The notes below the pieces were generated by a model, which did not search any database, was not told the origin of the DNA, and worked only from the letters and a program-made list of their open reading frames with translations. Made by a program: the position numbers and the translations under genes. Of a DNA stretch of 64,000 nucleotides, positions 45,203 to 55,615 are shown piece by piece. How positions within the stretch are numbered: the stretch's first letter is position 1; each line of letters opens with the position of its first letter. The stretch is from NCBI GenBank assembly GCA_936440205.1, contig OW387149.1, forward strand, positions 15,458,114-15,522,113, written 5' to 3'. Origin of the DNA: Lepidonotus clava. Its lineage: Eukaryota > Annelida > Polychaeta > Phyllodocida > Polynoidae.

Positions 45203-46423
45203 CCTTAGCAACATGACAACACTAGGCATGGTGGGATAGATTTTTTGGCTAGTGCTGCCATTTTCAAATCCCATAGATTCGTTGGCAATCTTGAACCTGG
45301 GAGACTCACCTCGCCTCTTCTACACATATATTCCAAATGACACATATATAGTTGATAATTGGTATGGGATAGAAAGGTTTTCTGATGGATTATAGACCTC
45401 AAAACACAGGAAACATGAGTAAATATATCAGAATTTAAATACTGCCTTCGTATCGGTTGATATTACTATTAATTTAATCGTACTGTGAATCTGCTATCTC
45501 TCAGTCTTGAAGCATAGATATTAGAGTTCAGACCTTTTAGCCAACCCTGACTTATATCACTGCGTTGTTGTGATTGGTTGACCAGTGACTGGCAGCCATA
45601 TTATTTATTACATAACATATAATTAATTATACCCTGTAGCTGCAAGGGGAGATCTAGAATGTTCTTAGTGATTGTTATTTCCTGGCAAGAATCAGTATTC
45701 CCTCCTGTGGCTTCCTTCATAAGGAATTAGTGAGAAAGTAGTACTAGGAGTTCCAGGTTCCAGGTTTGTTTCTATAAGGCCAACTAAAATATTGTTGTGT
45801 TGAGGATTTTTTTGCCCAAAAGAATAGGCTATAGGTGGGTCGTTTTTTAAAAAAAATATGACTTTACAGACAGATTATTTACTTTTCCAGAACATTGATA
45901 ATTATTTCCACAACCCATCTACAATACTTTGAATAATATAGAATCGGTTTTCTGAGACAGCGCATGTCATTTTTTGCCATTTAGGTCATGTTTATTGAAT
46001 TTGAGTACAATTTTGGGAGAATAAAGGTTAAAAAGTTAAGGTAGGCCCAAAAAATGTTCAATGACATGTGATCATTCCGGTATGAATGAAATCAAGTAAT
46101 CAACTAATTGAACATCAAAATATGAGGTCGATTAAGTTAATACTTAAAAATCAAAAGTGTTCACTACGATCTGTCTATGTTCATGGACATGTGATCATTC
46201 AGGGCCAACAAAATCAGGTTCAACTTATGGGATATCAAATATGAGGTAAATTAAGGTGATGTTTAACGATCAGGAGTGTTCACTACGAGTTGGTTATCCA
46301 GTAGTTATATATCTCGAAGTGGTCGGAGCACGTTTTCGTCACATCCCACCCCTCATCCACGTGCCTCATCTCACCTACATTATCAACAGCCTTTGGCACC
46401 ATTTCAATAGTCCTAGGGCACTG
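45203..46423. other. Non-coding stretch
   Basis: No gene or named repeat recognised. A phrase GACATGTGATCATTC recurs at about 46064 and 46187 within two related ~110-base units. Confidence 0.45.
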
Positions 46424-49400
46424 TTTTTTTTGTTTTTTTTTAATTCAGCTTTATTATCCTGAAAAGACATTGGCACACGCCAGTTTTCATTGTCCTTCCA
46501 GCCTTACATCTAGATTAACTGGGAGGCAATATGAACAGTTGCGGAAAGATAAATTGGCTTCTATCTTTTAGAGATACAAACTTCTTAGGTCTATACATGA
46601 AAAAGCAATTCACGGTGTGATGGTATCACAAAGTAGGGAGTGACTAATAAATGGTTTTGTTTAGACATACTCTTCTTGCACAGTTGTTGCTGTGCTGTAA
46701 CAATTACAGATACGATAGTATACAGTATACAGGGTGCGTTTCCGTAGAAATCATATAAGTAAATATAATTTAGTAAGATGAAGGGAGAGAATGTTCTGTG
46801 GGGAGAGACTTAGGGTACAAGACATATTCGAGAGTCAGTTTGTGAATAAAATAGAACGGCTTCTGAAAGTTCTTAATTCTAGGAGTTCTGACATCAGGGG
46901 GGGGGATTTATAAAAAAGGGATAGGGAACTCAGAATAAAGAATACATAAGTGTTGAGCCGAAGGATCGTTGTGGTTCTCTTAACTATACACCAAGTATTG
47001 ATTAAACTTACAGACAATTTAAAACAGTTCAATAGCGCTCAGAGGGGCAAGCATGCCTCTTTTTTGTGCAGCTTTAAAAGCAGACAGGGATTCAAGATTC
47101 CTTAGCTCAGGGGTGAGGACGTTCCAGGCTACAGAGCCTGAGTAGATTACACTTCTCTTGAAAGCTTCACATCTTGGTATTGGCACGTTAAACAGGGGAG
47201 CGTCATGTGCTCGTGTTCTTATCTCTCTAGTATTTAAAAATTGGGTTTTTGACTTTCTCTGGTACATGAAGTTTAATACATGAGCTTGCCTTCTGTCTTT
47301 AAGAAACGGGACCATACTCAGTTTGTGTACTCTGTCTGTGTTAGTTAGTCTATTTTCCCCTAAGCATAATTTCAGGCCTCTGTTTTGTAGTCTCTGCAAT
47401 TTATTGAGGTCACTTACATTTGCCTTATTATAGATTACATCCGCATAGTCGAGATAAGGCAGAATCATAGATTTATATACCTGCACAGCCGATTGCTTGG
47501 TTAGGTATCTCTTGACTTTGGATAATAAACTTAGTTTGTGCGATACACAAGTAATAGTCTGACTTATATGATTACTAAAGTTCAAGGTTGAATCTAACGT
47601 CATACCCAAGTACTTAAAAGTGGGAACATGTTGTACTTTATCACCTTTTATAAAAACTTTGAGGTCCTTCACCTTTTTAAGCCTGCTGCGGCTCCCGAAC
47701 GCCATTACCTTGGCTTTTTTGGTGTTAATAGACAGTGCATTCTCGTCACACCAGGTGATCATTACATTCATACTATTTTGCAGCTTCCCGGCAGCTTCAT
47801 CAGCATTCCTCCCAGACTGGTATAACACCGTGTCATCCGCATATAGACATAAACCACAGTCCCCCAGGGCATCTTGAAGATCATTAATGTACACTAAAAA
47901 GAAAAGCGGGCCAAGAACTGACCCCTGGGGGACCCCGCAAGTCACTGGCAGCTCTTCAGACATGCACCCGTTAGCTGTAGTTTTTTGCCTTCTCATAGTA
48001 AGGTAATTTACACACCACCTAAGGGTTTTACCCCCTATACCCGCCTTCAACAGCTTCCTAATTAAAATAGAATGTTTCACAGTGTCAAAAGCTTTTTTTA
48101 GGTCCACAAAAGCCGCCGTTGTTATGTTCCCCTCATTTACTGCTCCAAATAGATTATCAGTTAAATCCGCGATCGTAAAAATCGTGGAGAAGTTTTTACG
48201 AAAACCCCCTTGCATGTCTGATAAGTACTCGTTGTCATTCAGGAATTTCGTTATGTGGCTGTGGACTACCTTCTCAAGCAATTTACCAGGGAGGGGGAGT
48301 AGTGAAATGGGTCTATAATTGCTAACATTTTCCCAGACACCACCTTTAAAAATAGGGACAATTGTTGCAATTTTCCACTTGTCCGGGAAGACTGCCTTGT
48401 CGATTGAACATCTGAATATATGCGTTAGATGCGGGTATAGTACAAGAAAAGCATCTTTACAAATTTTGGACGAGAGGAGGTTTATGCCTGAGGATTTCAG
48501 GGGTTCAATACTTTTACACAAGTCCCTTACATCCTCCTCGTCTACTTCTAGTAAACCAACTTTATCAATGGTATTTACCCCATAGTAGTGCCATGCGCTG
48601 CTATTATTTTTTGACAGGTTGGGTCCTACATTAGCAAAAAAAGAGTTGAGATAATGTGCAGATTCGTCCTTATCAATATCATCCTGAGTTTCCGAGTCTT
48701 TTAGCCAAATATTCCCTGCCTTACCCCCTTTAGTCGGGATTATGGACGAAATGGTTTTCCAGAATTTCTTGGGATCACCCTTGTTTTCAATTTGTGATTG
48801 TTTAACAAAGTCCGCTCTCAGATTCTCGATCTCCCTACCTACGCGGTTTCTGACCTCCCTCGCTGCGGCCCAGTCCTGAGGTTTACCAGTCCTCTTAGCT
48901 TTGGTTAACAGTCTGTCCTTATCTCTAATGGCTTCTATTGCTTCGTTAGTAATCCAGGGTTCTCTTATACTGGACACTTTGTAGCTCTTTATTGGACACA
49001 TTATATTAATCTTATACATGATAACATCATGAAGTGTGTCCCAAAGAAAGTTCGGGTCACTACTATCAAAAAACTCTGTCCAGTCATAGTCTAGTAATTC
49101 TTCTTGAAAGTCTTCTTTGACATAGTTTTTATAGGATCTGCCCGTGAAACTAACTTTAGTAGCCTTTATTTTCTCTTTTTTCCTACTAACATAGACTGCT
49201 AAGTGGTCACTTATATTCAATTCTAGCATTCTACAGTCGCTAATTATGTCAGAGTTAGTGAAGATCAGATCTATCAGTGAGTTTGAGCATACACCATTTC
49301 TTAGGTCCGTCCTAGTATAAGTTTTAATCCTTTGCCTAAGCCCATGTAGTTTAGTAACAAAGTCTAGCTCTCTTGTTAAGGGGGATTTTTTATCCTGAAA

Positions 49401-49967
49401 GTTTATGTTAAAATCGCCCATCAGATATATTTCCGCATTATCTTTTAGGTCAGCTAGGTTGAGTGCATCGTTGAGAATTGAACAGGCTTGTTTATAGTTA
49501 CCTTGGGGGGGTCTGTAGACATTAATTATAACAATTGGACGTACCTTTTTAAACTCTAGGACAACCCATTGCATCTCCAGGTCTCTACTTGAGCAATTCA
49601 AATGCTTGAACTTGGTATCAGAGAACTTAATCTTGCCTTTTATATAGCATACCAGTCCACCTCCTCTTTTAGGCTGATTTTGTTCTGGACGGTCTGACCA
49701 TGTTCTGTCTAGTCTAGTTAAGTTGTATCCTTCGATATCAACTAAAGAGTCTGGGATTGCATTCGTGAGCCATGACTCCGAGATAGTGAATACCTGAGCA
49801 TCATACTCTTCGATTTGATGGACCAACAAGTCGTATTTATGATTACCCATCATACTCCTACAATTCATGTGAATAAAGTGCATGCCTTTGCCCATCTTCC
49901 CGCTCTCAGTGGTGTTTAACATTGATCTTCCATTGCTTGCATGTCTCAATAATCCCTTCAGGCTCAC
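46424..49967 (-). mobile_element. Non-LTR retrotransposon (LINE), minus strand
   Basis: The 3' end (left) has a poly(A) tail (T-run at 46424-46441) just after AATAAA (46450-46455 in minus reading). A ~0.56-kb 3' UTR precedes it, and a single long ORF follows to the right. No ORF1 is seen upstream and no target duplication was found, so the 5' end is uncertain and may extend toward 51.2 kb or be truncated. Confidence 0.85.
47019..49922 (-). CDS. LINE ORF: APE endonuclease plus reverse transcriptase
   Basis: The frame is 967 codons from the first ATG (49922), and it stays open for 15 codons further upstream (to a GTG at 49967). The N-terminal exonuclease-endonuclease-phosphatase domain shows HMNCRSM, ISESWL, NVYRPP, GDFNI (about residue 167), LIDLIFTN and SDHLAVYV. 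Reverse transcriptase shows NYRPISLLPLPGKLLEKVV, AFVDLKKAFDTV, GVPQGSVLGPLFFLVYINDL and catalytic YADDTVLY (about residue 690). The C-terminus ends in the SVAWNVLTPELRNLESLSAF pattern seen in CR1/L2/jockey-type elements. It nicks DNA and primes reverse transcription at the target. All key motifs are kept and the frame is open, so the copy is young. The clade is not assigned with confidence. Confidence 0.92.
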   Translation of the reverse strand: MLNTTESGKMGKGMHFIHMNCRSMMGNHKYDLLVHQIEEYDAQVFTISESWLTNAIPDSLVDIEGYNLTRLDRTWSDRPEQNQPKRGGGLVCYIKGKIKFSDTKFKHLNCSSRDLEMQWVVLEFKKVRPIVIINVYRPPQGNYKQACSILNDALNLADLKDNAEIYLMGDFNINFQDKKSPLTRELDFVTKLHGLRQRIKTYTRTDLRNGVCSNSLIDLIFTNSDIISDCRMLELNISDHLAVYVSRKKEKIKATKVSFTGRSYKNYVKEDFQEELLDYDWTEFFDSSDPNFLWDTLHDVIMYKINIMCPIKSYKVSSIREPWITNEAIEAIRDKDRLLTKAKRTGKPQDWAAAREVRNRVGREIENLRADFVKQSQIENKGDPKKFWKTISSIIPTKGGKAGNIWLKDSETQDDIDKDESAHYLNSFFANVGPNLSKNNSSAWHYYGVNTIDKVGLLEVDEEDVRDLCKSIEPLKSSGINLLSSKICKDAFLVLYPHLTHIFRCSIDKAVFPDKWKIATIVPIFKGGVWENVSNYRPISLLPLPGKLLEKVVHSHITKFLNDNEYLSDMQGGFRKNFSTIFTIADLTDNLFGAVNEGNITTAAFVDLKKAFDTVKHSILIRKLLKAGIGGKTLRWCVNYLTMRRQKTTANGCMSEELPVTCGVPQGSVLGPLFFLVYINDLQDALGDCGLCLYADDTVLYQSGRNADEAAGKLQNSMNVMITWCDENALSINTKKAKVMAFGSRSRLKKVKDLKVFIKGDKVQHVPTFKYLGMTLDSTLNFSNHISQTITCVSHKLSLLSKVKRYLTKQSAVQVYKSMILPYLDYADVIYNKANVSDLNKLQRLQNRGLKLCLGENRLTNTDRVHKLSMVPFLKDRRQAHVLNFMYQRKSKTQFLNTREIRTRAHDAPLFNVPIPRCEAFKRSVIYSGSVAWNVLTPELRNLESLSAFKAAQKRGMLAPLSAIELF

Positions 49968-51219
49968 AGTTAAAAGTACAAATTATAAGTAAAAATGGCT
50001 TGTTAATGGAGGAAATTAGTACAGAATAACATACATGCTTAATTGCAGAGAACAACACCAATAAACATTGCAGATAATTTGACAGGTATATGCTACAGGT
50101 GTAGCGAGTGAGGAATGGATATCGGTCAATGCGACCATCCATGACGCTACAGTAGCCAGATGACGTGCTGGCTTGCACTTGACACTAGTTATGGACACCC
50201 TGCTAAGCATAATCATAACCCTGGAAAAGTTTCCTGTTTTGGTATATACCTACATTCATTCCTGGGTCAATACTATTTTCTATAAACTCACTTCGGTGGT
50301 GAAGATGAACATGAGTGCCATTGTATTGTATACTAGCGGGATGTTTACGCCCAAGTTTACTCACAACTATTTTAGTTTATTTAGCGTCTAGACTTGACAA
50401 GTTTATTGTATTGGGATGGGTTTTTTTTTAATAAGGGGGTGTATAAAGGTAGCTAGGTTGACTGCCCTGGGTTCCGTTGAGTTACTGGGCGGCAGATTAG
50501 CTCCGCTAACCAAAGAGGCTTGAGTGTGGAGTCTATATACAGGTCAAGTGGGTTCCTGGCCCATTCAATGAAGGTATGATCGTCAATACGAAGAAAAGGG
50601 GACGAAAAATACTAACCACAACAATAATTTGGGCAGGAACTTTAGACACATGGCTTAGTTTATAGGACCGAAAAGGGGAGAGTTTTCCCTCGATAAGTAA
50701 TTGGAATCAGGGTTAGGGTTGACTCGTGCTGCAGATGTGTGTTTCATTATCTTCTCTATTTCCCGAAGTTGCTAATTGCGGGCTGTGCAGAGCGTCACCA
50801 GACGCAATGTCAAGTCCCAGAATCCAGTGATTTAATCACATCCAAAAGTTGCATGCACCTTAGTGTGCAGTACTCTGATAGTAGAGTGTGGTTCCCCAGG
50901 TAAGGACATCGTACAAAGCGTCACCAGACGCAGTGCAAAGTTATCTAAATATTTTTACTTACAAGTGGTGGCAGAGTTTGTAGTATTTACTTCTTCAGGT
51001 GTTTTCCTCAAAGAGTACATGTTTTTGGTCATGGCTCCAGTAATGTCTAGTCGGTAGCCTTCTTAATGTCCTGAGAGGAGCAGAGCGTCACCTGACGCAG
51101 TGCTCTTAGGTTAGGTTTAGAGGGTAACTCTCTAGATCCACTAGATGTTGTATGACTAGTTTATGGATTCTAAAGCAGGGATGTAATTATAAGTTTGCCG
51201 ATTTTTGTCAGATTTCCAA
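49968..51219. other. Region right of the LINE with three GCGTC hairpins
   Basis: No frame of note. The 14-mer GCGTCACC[A/T]GACGC, a 5-bp perfect stem with a 4-base loop, occurs at 50792-50805, 50918-50931 and 51085-51098 within AGCGTCACC...GACGCA[G/A]TG. It may be LINE 5' UTR or an unrelated repeat. Confidence 0.45.
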
Positions 51220-51554
51220 TATGTGACCCGTTTTGGTGAAATGAGTCAGATGTCGCGGAAAGTGAAACTGAGATATGGGCCTCCGAAGTCGGATCTCGCA
51301 TTTTTTATCGAAAATGGGTTTTTTCTTTTATTCATATCTCCTATATCAGAAGTGTTCCCCCAAAAAATTTTAGGTCCCAAAGCCATCTCTAAGTCCCTCT
51401 AAATAAGCCCCAAAGACGCGCAACGCCTCAGTGATCTGTAACAAAAGACCCTCGATTCACGCCATTTTTCCCTAACTTCGCGGCTCGCCTGTCGGTCTGG
51501 ATCCCATCCCAGCCACATGTTCCGGGTACCTGCTGAAAGGGCGCGAAGTGAACT

Positions 51555-51740
51555 GACCAATCACAGCCTCAGATTTTGAATTCGCGCCTGCAGGGACCAA
51601 TCAGAACGTGTTTTCCCGATCGTCGTCCCGTAAACAATCGTCGTCAAGGCGGTCACGTGTGCGGAATGCGGCGCGCTGATTGGCTGAGAGGCCTCGCGTG
51701 CCTTCCGGTTTCGGTTGTTGACGAAATTTAAAGGGACGCA
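51555..51740 (+). promoter_or_regulatory. CCAAT-rich promoter of the transposon gene
   Basis: The region is GC-rich and TATA-less, with CCAAT boxes at about 51567 (GACCAATCACAG) and 51597 (GACCAATCAGAA) and an inverted one at about 51680 (TGATTGGCTGAG), plus a CTTCCGG ETS-like site near 51705. An out-of-frame upstream ATG at 51740 opens a 47-codon frame that overlaps the start of the main ORF. Confidence 0.55.
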
Positions 51741-51852
51741 TGGCGAGCAGGACGGACGGGCGACATCACTTCTCCGACGGATTTAGCTGTTTTAATCCTG
51801 GATCACTGCTGGATTTTGATGTGGATTACCTCCCAACATCGTCGGGAAGGAC

Positions 51853-54800
51853 ATGGATCGCGAGGCGGCTGTCGCGGATGCCTTGAATACGATAAATCGG
51901 GCCAATTTACGTGGTATAGCCGAGCCACAGCAATGGCGGAATTTGGTCGACGAGTACTTTGTCTTCGCCGACGGGGAGGAGGGGCAAGACGAGGCCTCCG
52001 ACGAAGAAGAAGAGGATCAGGAGGATCTAGGGGAACTGGAGGACGATGAGGATGAGCCACTGGTCATCCCTGACCCCACGGACGACCTTCTACAGGCAGA
52101 GTGGGACGACTGCGAACGCTTCATGTGAGTTTTGAAAAAACTTTATAACGGCCGACATGCGATCGGTTGCCGTATCTCTGAAACAAGTACGCAAAGTGCC
52201 TAAATCCCTTTCAATGTTCATGAAACTGCCTACGATTGTGCCCTAGTATGTAGTCTAACTGCTTTTTATCAAGTTTCAAAGTTGATTTCGTGTCATAAAC
52301 AGGGATGATCCGTCGGGGTTGTCCGGTGACCTACTTAATGGCGTCAGCTGATCCGGCCGGCCTGTAACGGTTATCAATCATGTCTCATGCCATTGTGGCC
52401 CTCAGGAAGGTGAACTTAGTCTAATATCATGTATGTTGTTGTCTTTAGATGTTCCTGCAAGCACTACAAAGACAAGGAGTGCAGTAAACAGTTCACGACG
52501 TCGGAGCTGGTCGCACGTCAGCAGGAGGTCTTTCAGCTGTCCTCAGGTAAGTTTTTCATGAGATACATGTTATGCAAACCTGTCGCCGCGACCATGTAGC
52601 TATGTCGTTCTCGCTCAAAACTAACCCATAATCCATGACAACGTCTTGAAGTATAACAGCCAACTATTAACACTCAACCATACCATTTTTAAGGTAGTAT
52701 TTAGGGCGTGTTAACCTAGTTCATGGGTCAATCCAGAAACCTCATTCCTGGAGTCACATGCATATCATGTACAGATTGTTATTATCCTAATCGACTTTTT
52801 TTTCTAGGCGAGAAGGACATGTTGCTACTGGGCATCATCAGTACCTGCACAGACAATAGCAGCAGGCTGTCGACCTGGAAGAAGGGGATTAAGGGAAGAG
52901 GGGAGAGGCAGCACCAACGAAGCCACTACCTTGTCGGTTCTCGGCCAGTCTGCAGGGACACTTTCAAGTTCATGTACGCGTGAGTAGCTTTGATATTCAA
53001 CTTCTTTGCTCAAATAAGGTCTACCTAGATATCCCTACTATTATTGTACTACTTGAGGTAAATTACAAGATGAACTGTAATGAATCATAACATAATCTGA
53101 TCATGGCACTTACCTTCACAAATCGTCCACATTAATATTACAATACTTACCTGTACTTGTTGCCTGTGTCCAATTATTATTGGCCTAATGTAACTCTTAC
53201 CTTGTGACCTTTCCAGCATCAGCCAGAACAAGCTGACGTCCATCATAAAGTGGTACAAGTCCCACGGGGTGGTGACCAGGCAGAAGAAGGCTGGCGGCCG
53301 ACAGGCGACTACAAGGATCCTCCAGCTGGAGGACATCAGGCGGGTCGTGGACTTCATCAACTCCTATGCCGAGACCAACGCCCTCGTCCTGCCTGGCCGT
53401 GTGTCTTCCCACAAACGGGATGACATCCTCCTCCTCCCCTCCTCTTCCACAAAGGCCGACATCTACAGGTTGTACAGCAACACCATGGAGGAGGCTAACT
53501 TCAGGTGTGTGGCTGACTCAACCTTTAGAAACCTGTGGCTCCAACTCCCTCGCATAGTGTGTTCCCGCCCTATGACTGACCTCTGCTGGGAATGCCAGCA
53601 CAACAACAGGGATATCTCTGCCTCTAGTAACCTACCTGACATTGTGAAACAGGCCAAGCTGAAAAAGCAACAACTTCACCTCGAGGTGGTGGCTCGGGAG
53701 AGGGCCTTTTATCAGGACATGGTCAAGGCTGCCAAGGCTGCCTACAAGGATGCAGAGTCCCCTCCCCTTGGCCCCCACCCCCCTTGTTCTTCTGACACGA
53801 AGGTCCACATCAGTTTTGATTATGCCCAGCAGGTCCACCTTCCCTCCTTTCCTATGCAGCCTGGCCCACTGTATTTCCTTGTCCCCCGCAAGGTCGGCAT
53901 TTTCGGTGTCTGCGCCGAGGCCATCCCCCAACAGGTGAACTGTTTGATCGACGAAAGCCATTGCGGTAGTAAGGGGTCAAATGCAGTTATTTCATACCTG
54001 CACCACTATTTTGAAACGTATTCCCTGGGGGAGAAGGCGGTGGACATGCACTGTGACAACTGTAGTGGTCAGAACAAGAACAAGTTTGTGCTAGCGTATC
54101 TTCTCTGGCGGGTCCTGACTGGCCGGCACCAGTCCGTTTCTTTAAAGTTTTTGATCACAGGGCACACCAAGTTTGCCCCAGACTGGTGCTTTGGTTTGCT
54201 TAAACAAAAGTTTCGTCGTGAGCCAGTCTCGAGCCTCACAGAGATGGAGGCGACTGTGGTGAAGAGTACCCAAGAACGTGTCAACCTTGCCCAACTTATG
54301 GGGGACGAGAATGGGAAGGTGTTTGTCGAGACGTATGACTGGCAATCTTTTTTGACCCCTTTCATCAAACCACTCAAGGGCATAAAGCAGTATCATCACT
54401 TTGTGTTCTCTGACCAGAACAAGGGCCACGTCACCTTCCGGCAGTATGCGGACTCGGCCCCTGAGACCTTCAAGATGCTGACTGTTGCCCCTGAAGCTGT
54501 CCCCCAGGAAGGCCCTCAGCCCACCCCATCCCCTGGCCTCCCTGCCAAAAGACAGTGGTATCTCTTCAAGAACATTCGGGATTTTTGTACTGATGACACA
54601 AAGGACATCATGTGCCCTAAGCCCTCTGTACCAGAACCAGCACCCGGCCCAGGCCCCCGTGCCGTACCTCCGCCGGAACCAGATGCAGAATCAGAGCCAG
54701 AGGCTGGTGAGGGGGATGGGCCAGGCAGGGGCAGGGGCAGAGGCAGGGGCAGAGGCAGAGGCAGAGGCAGGGGCAGGGGCAGGGGCAGAGGCAGAGGCAG

Positions 54801-54942
54801 AGGACAGACTCCAGACACATCATCAGGATCGGAGGGGGAGGAGGAGGAGTTGGTCAGACAGCTGGAGAGGCAATCAAATTCTTCATCTGACTCAGAGGAG
54901 GAAGGCCCCCCACCTAGGGGCAGGGGGCAGGGGCCGTCCTAG
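51853..54942 (+). CDS. Putative DDE-type transposase, four exons, 755 residues
   Basis: Exons 51853-52124, 52449-52546, 52808-52979 and 53217-54942 join in frame at GT...AG sites (TCAT|GTGAGT, TTTAG|ATGT; TCAG|GTAAGT, TCTAG|GCGA; ACGC|GTGAGT, CCAG|CATC). The N-terminus is acidic (residues ~40-80). CSCKHYKDKEC (~92-102) is a possible zinc site at the exon 1-2 junction. The core carries FDYAQ (D382), DNCSGQNKNKF (D461) and GHTKFAPDW (~496-504), spaced like an RNase-H-fold DDE catalytic domain. The DNCxGQNKN pattern recalls the uncharacterised DUF7869-type proteins of animals, named from memory. The C-terminus is a (GR)n tract (~685-713) followed by an acidic tail. It should act in the nucleus on the element's own ends. 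The third acidic residue is not assigned. Confidence 0.75.
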
Positions 54943-55258
54943 TAAACGTGCTAAACGTGGTCGTGGCAGGCCCAGGACCACCTGAGAAAACTATTAAGAA
55001 TCCGTTTTTAACATTGTTAACTTATTTTTACTTGTTAAGACTTTTTCTGATTTTAATATTTTTACCTCGGTGGCTTTTCAATCATGAATATTCCAAGAAC
55101 TTTTATAGACACATTATGGATACCCACGGTACTTAGGGTCATCACAGAGTCGTTTTTAAGCAGCCAAGATGAGGTATTGTGATCCTTTATGCTTGCCGTT
55201 CTAGGTTAAGTTGTTGTTTCAGAACCGGATTTTTGTCACTTTTTGCAGCGCCGGCATG

Positions 55259-55264
55259 AATAAA
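55259..55264 (+). terminator. Poly(A) signal of the transposon gene
   Basis: AATAAA lies 317 bases after the stop codon and before the right inverted end. Confidence 0.6.
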
Positions 55265-55615
55265 AGTTTTGTATATAAACGCATGAATTACTGGTATTTG
55301 TTAGCTAGAATAGTGTAGAATGACTATGTAAAGTTTCAGGACCAAGGATTAATTACAAGTGTACATTGCTAGGGCTTTATCGGAGGACCGCGGTAGCGCG
55401 CGGTAAGAAAAACTTTGAACTCATTTATCTCAGTTTCTTATACCCGCATAGGCGCGGTTCTTTTTATTTTCGTCGCAACTTATCTCAGGCCCTAGATATC
55501 AGATCTAGACATGCTATACCTTGTTTTAAAGCTAAGAATTATTTTCTGATGGTATACCTAACTAAAAATCTTCCCCGTGCGACATCCGACTCAATTCGCC
55601 AAAACGGGTCACATA

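Larger units (their letters stand above)
51222..55613 (+). mobile_element. 4.4-kb DNA transposon, 35-bp TIRs, TA target duplication
   Basis: The left end TGTGACCCGTTTTGGTGAAA and the right end (reverse complement TGTGACCCGTTTTGGCGAAT) match over 35 bp with three differences. TA flanks both sides (51220-51221, 55614-55615). The element contains one four-exon gene on the plus strand, with a GC-rich promoter-like region before it and AATAAA after it. A 158-bp MITE at 19896-20053 shares both ends and the last ~90 bases. The gene shows no disruption, so the copy may be recent. The protein pattern is DDE-like, but I cannot place it in Tc1/mariner, hAT, piggyBac, MULE, PIF/Harbinger or Kolobok. Confidence 0.85.

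Noticed and set aside
44813-45274. Minus-strand 153-codon frame
   Set aside because: It is a read-through of the SINE and its target duplication.
54485-54985. Second frame over the GR tract (166 codons) and the minus-strand Leu/Pro frames
   Set aside because: Shadows of the six-base repeat; the spliced frame with the DDE-like motifs is the real one.
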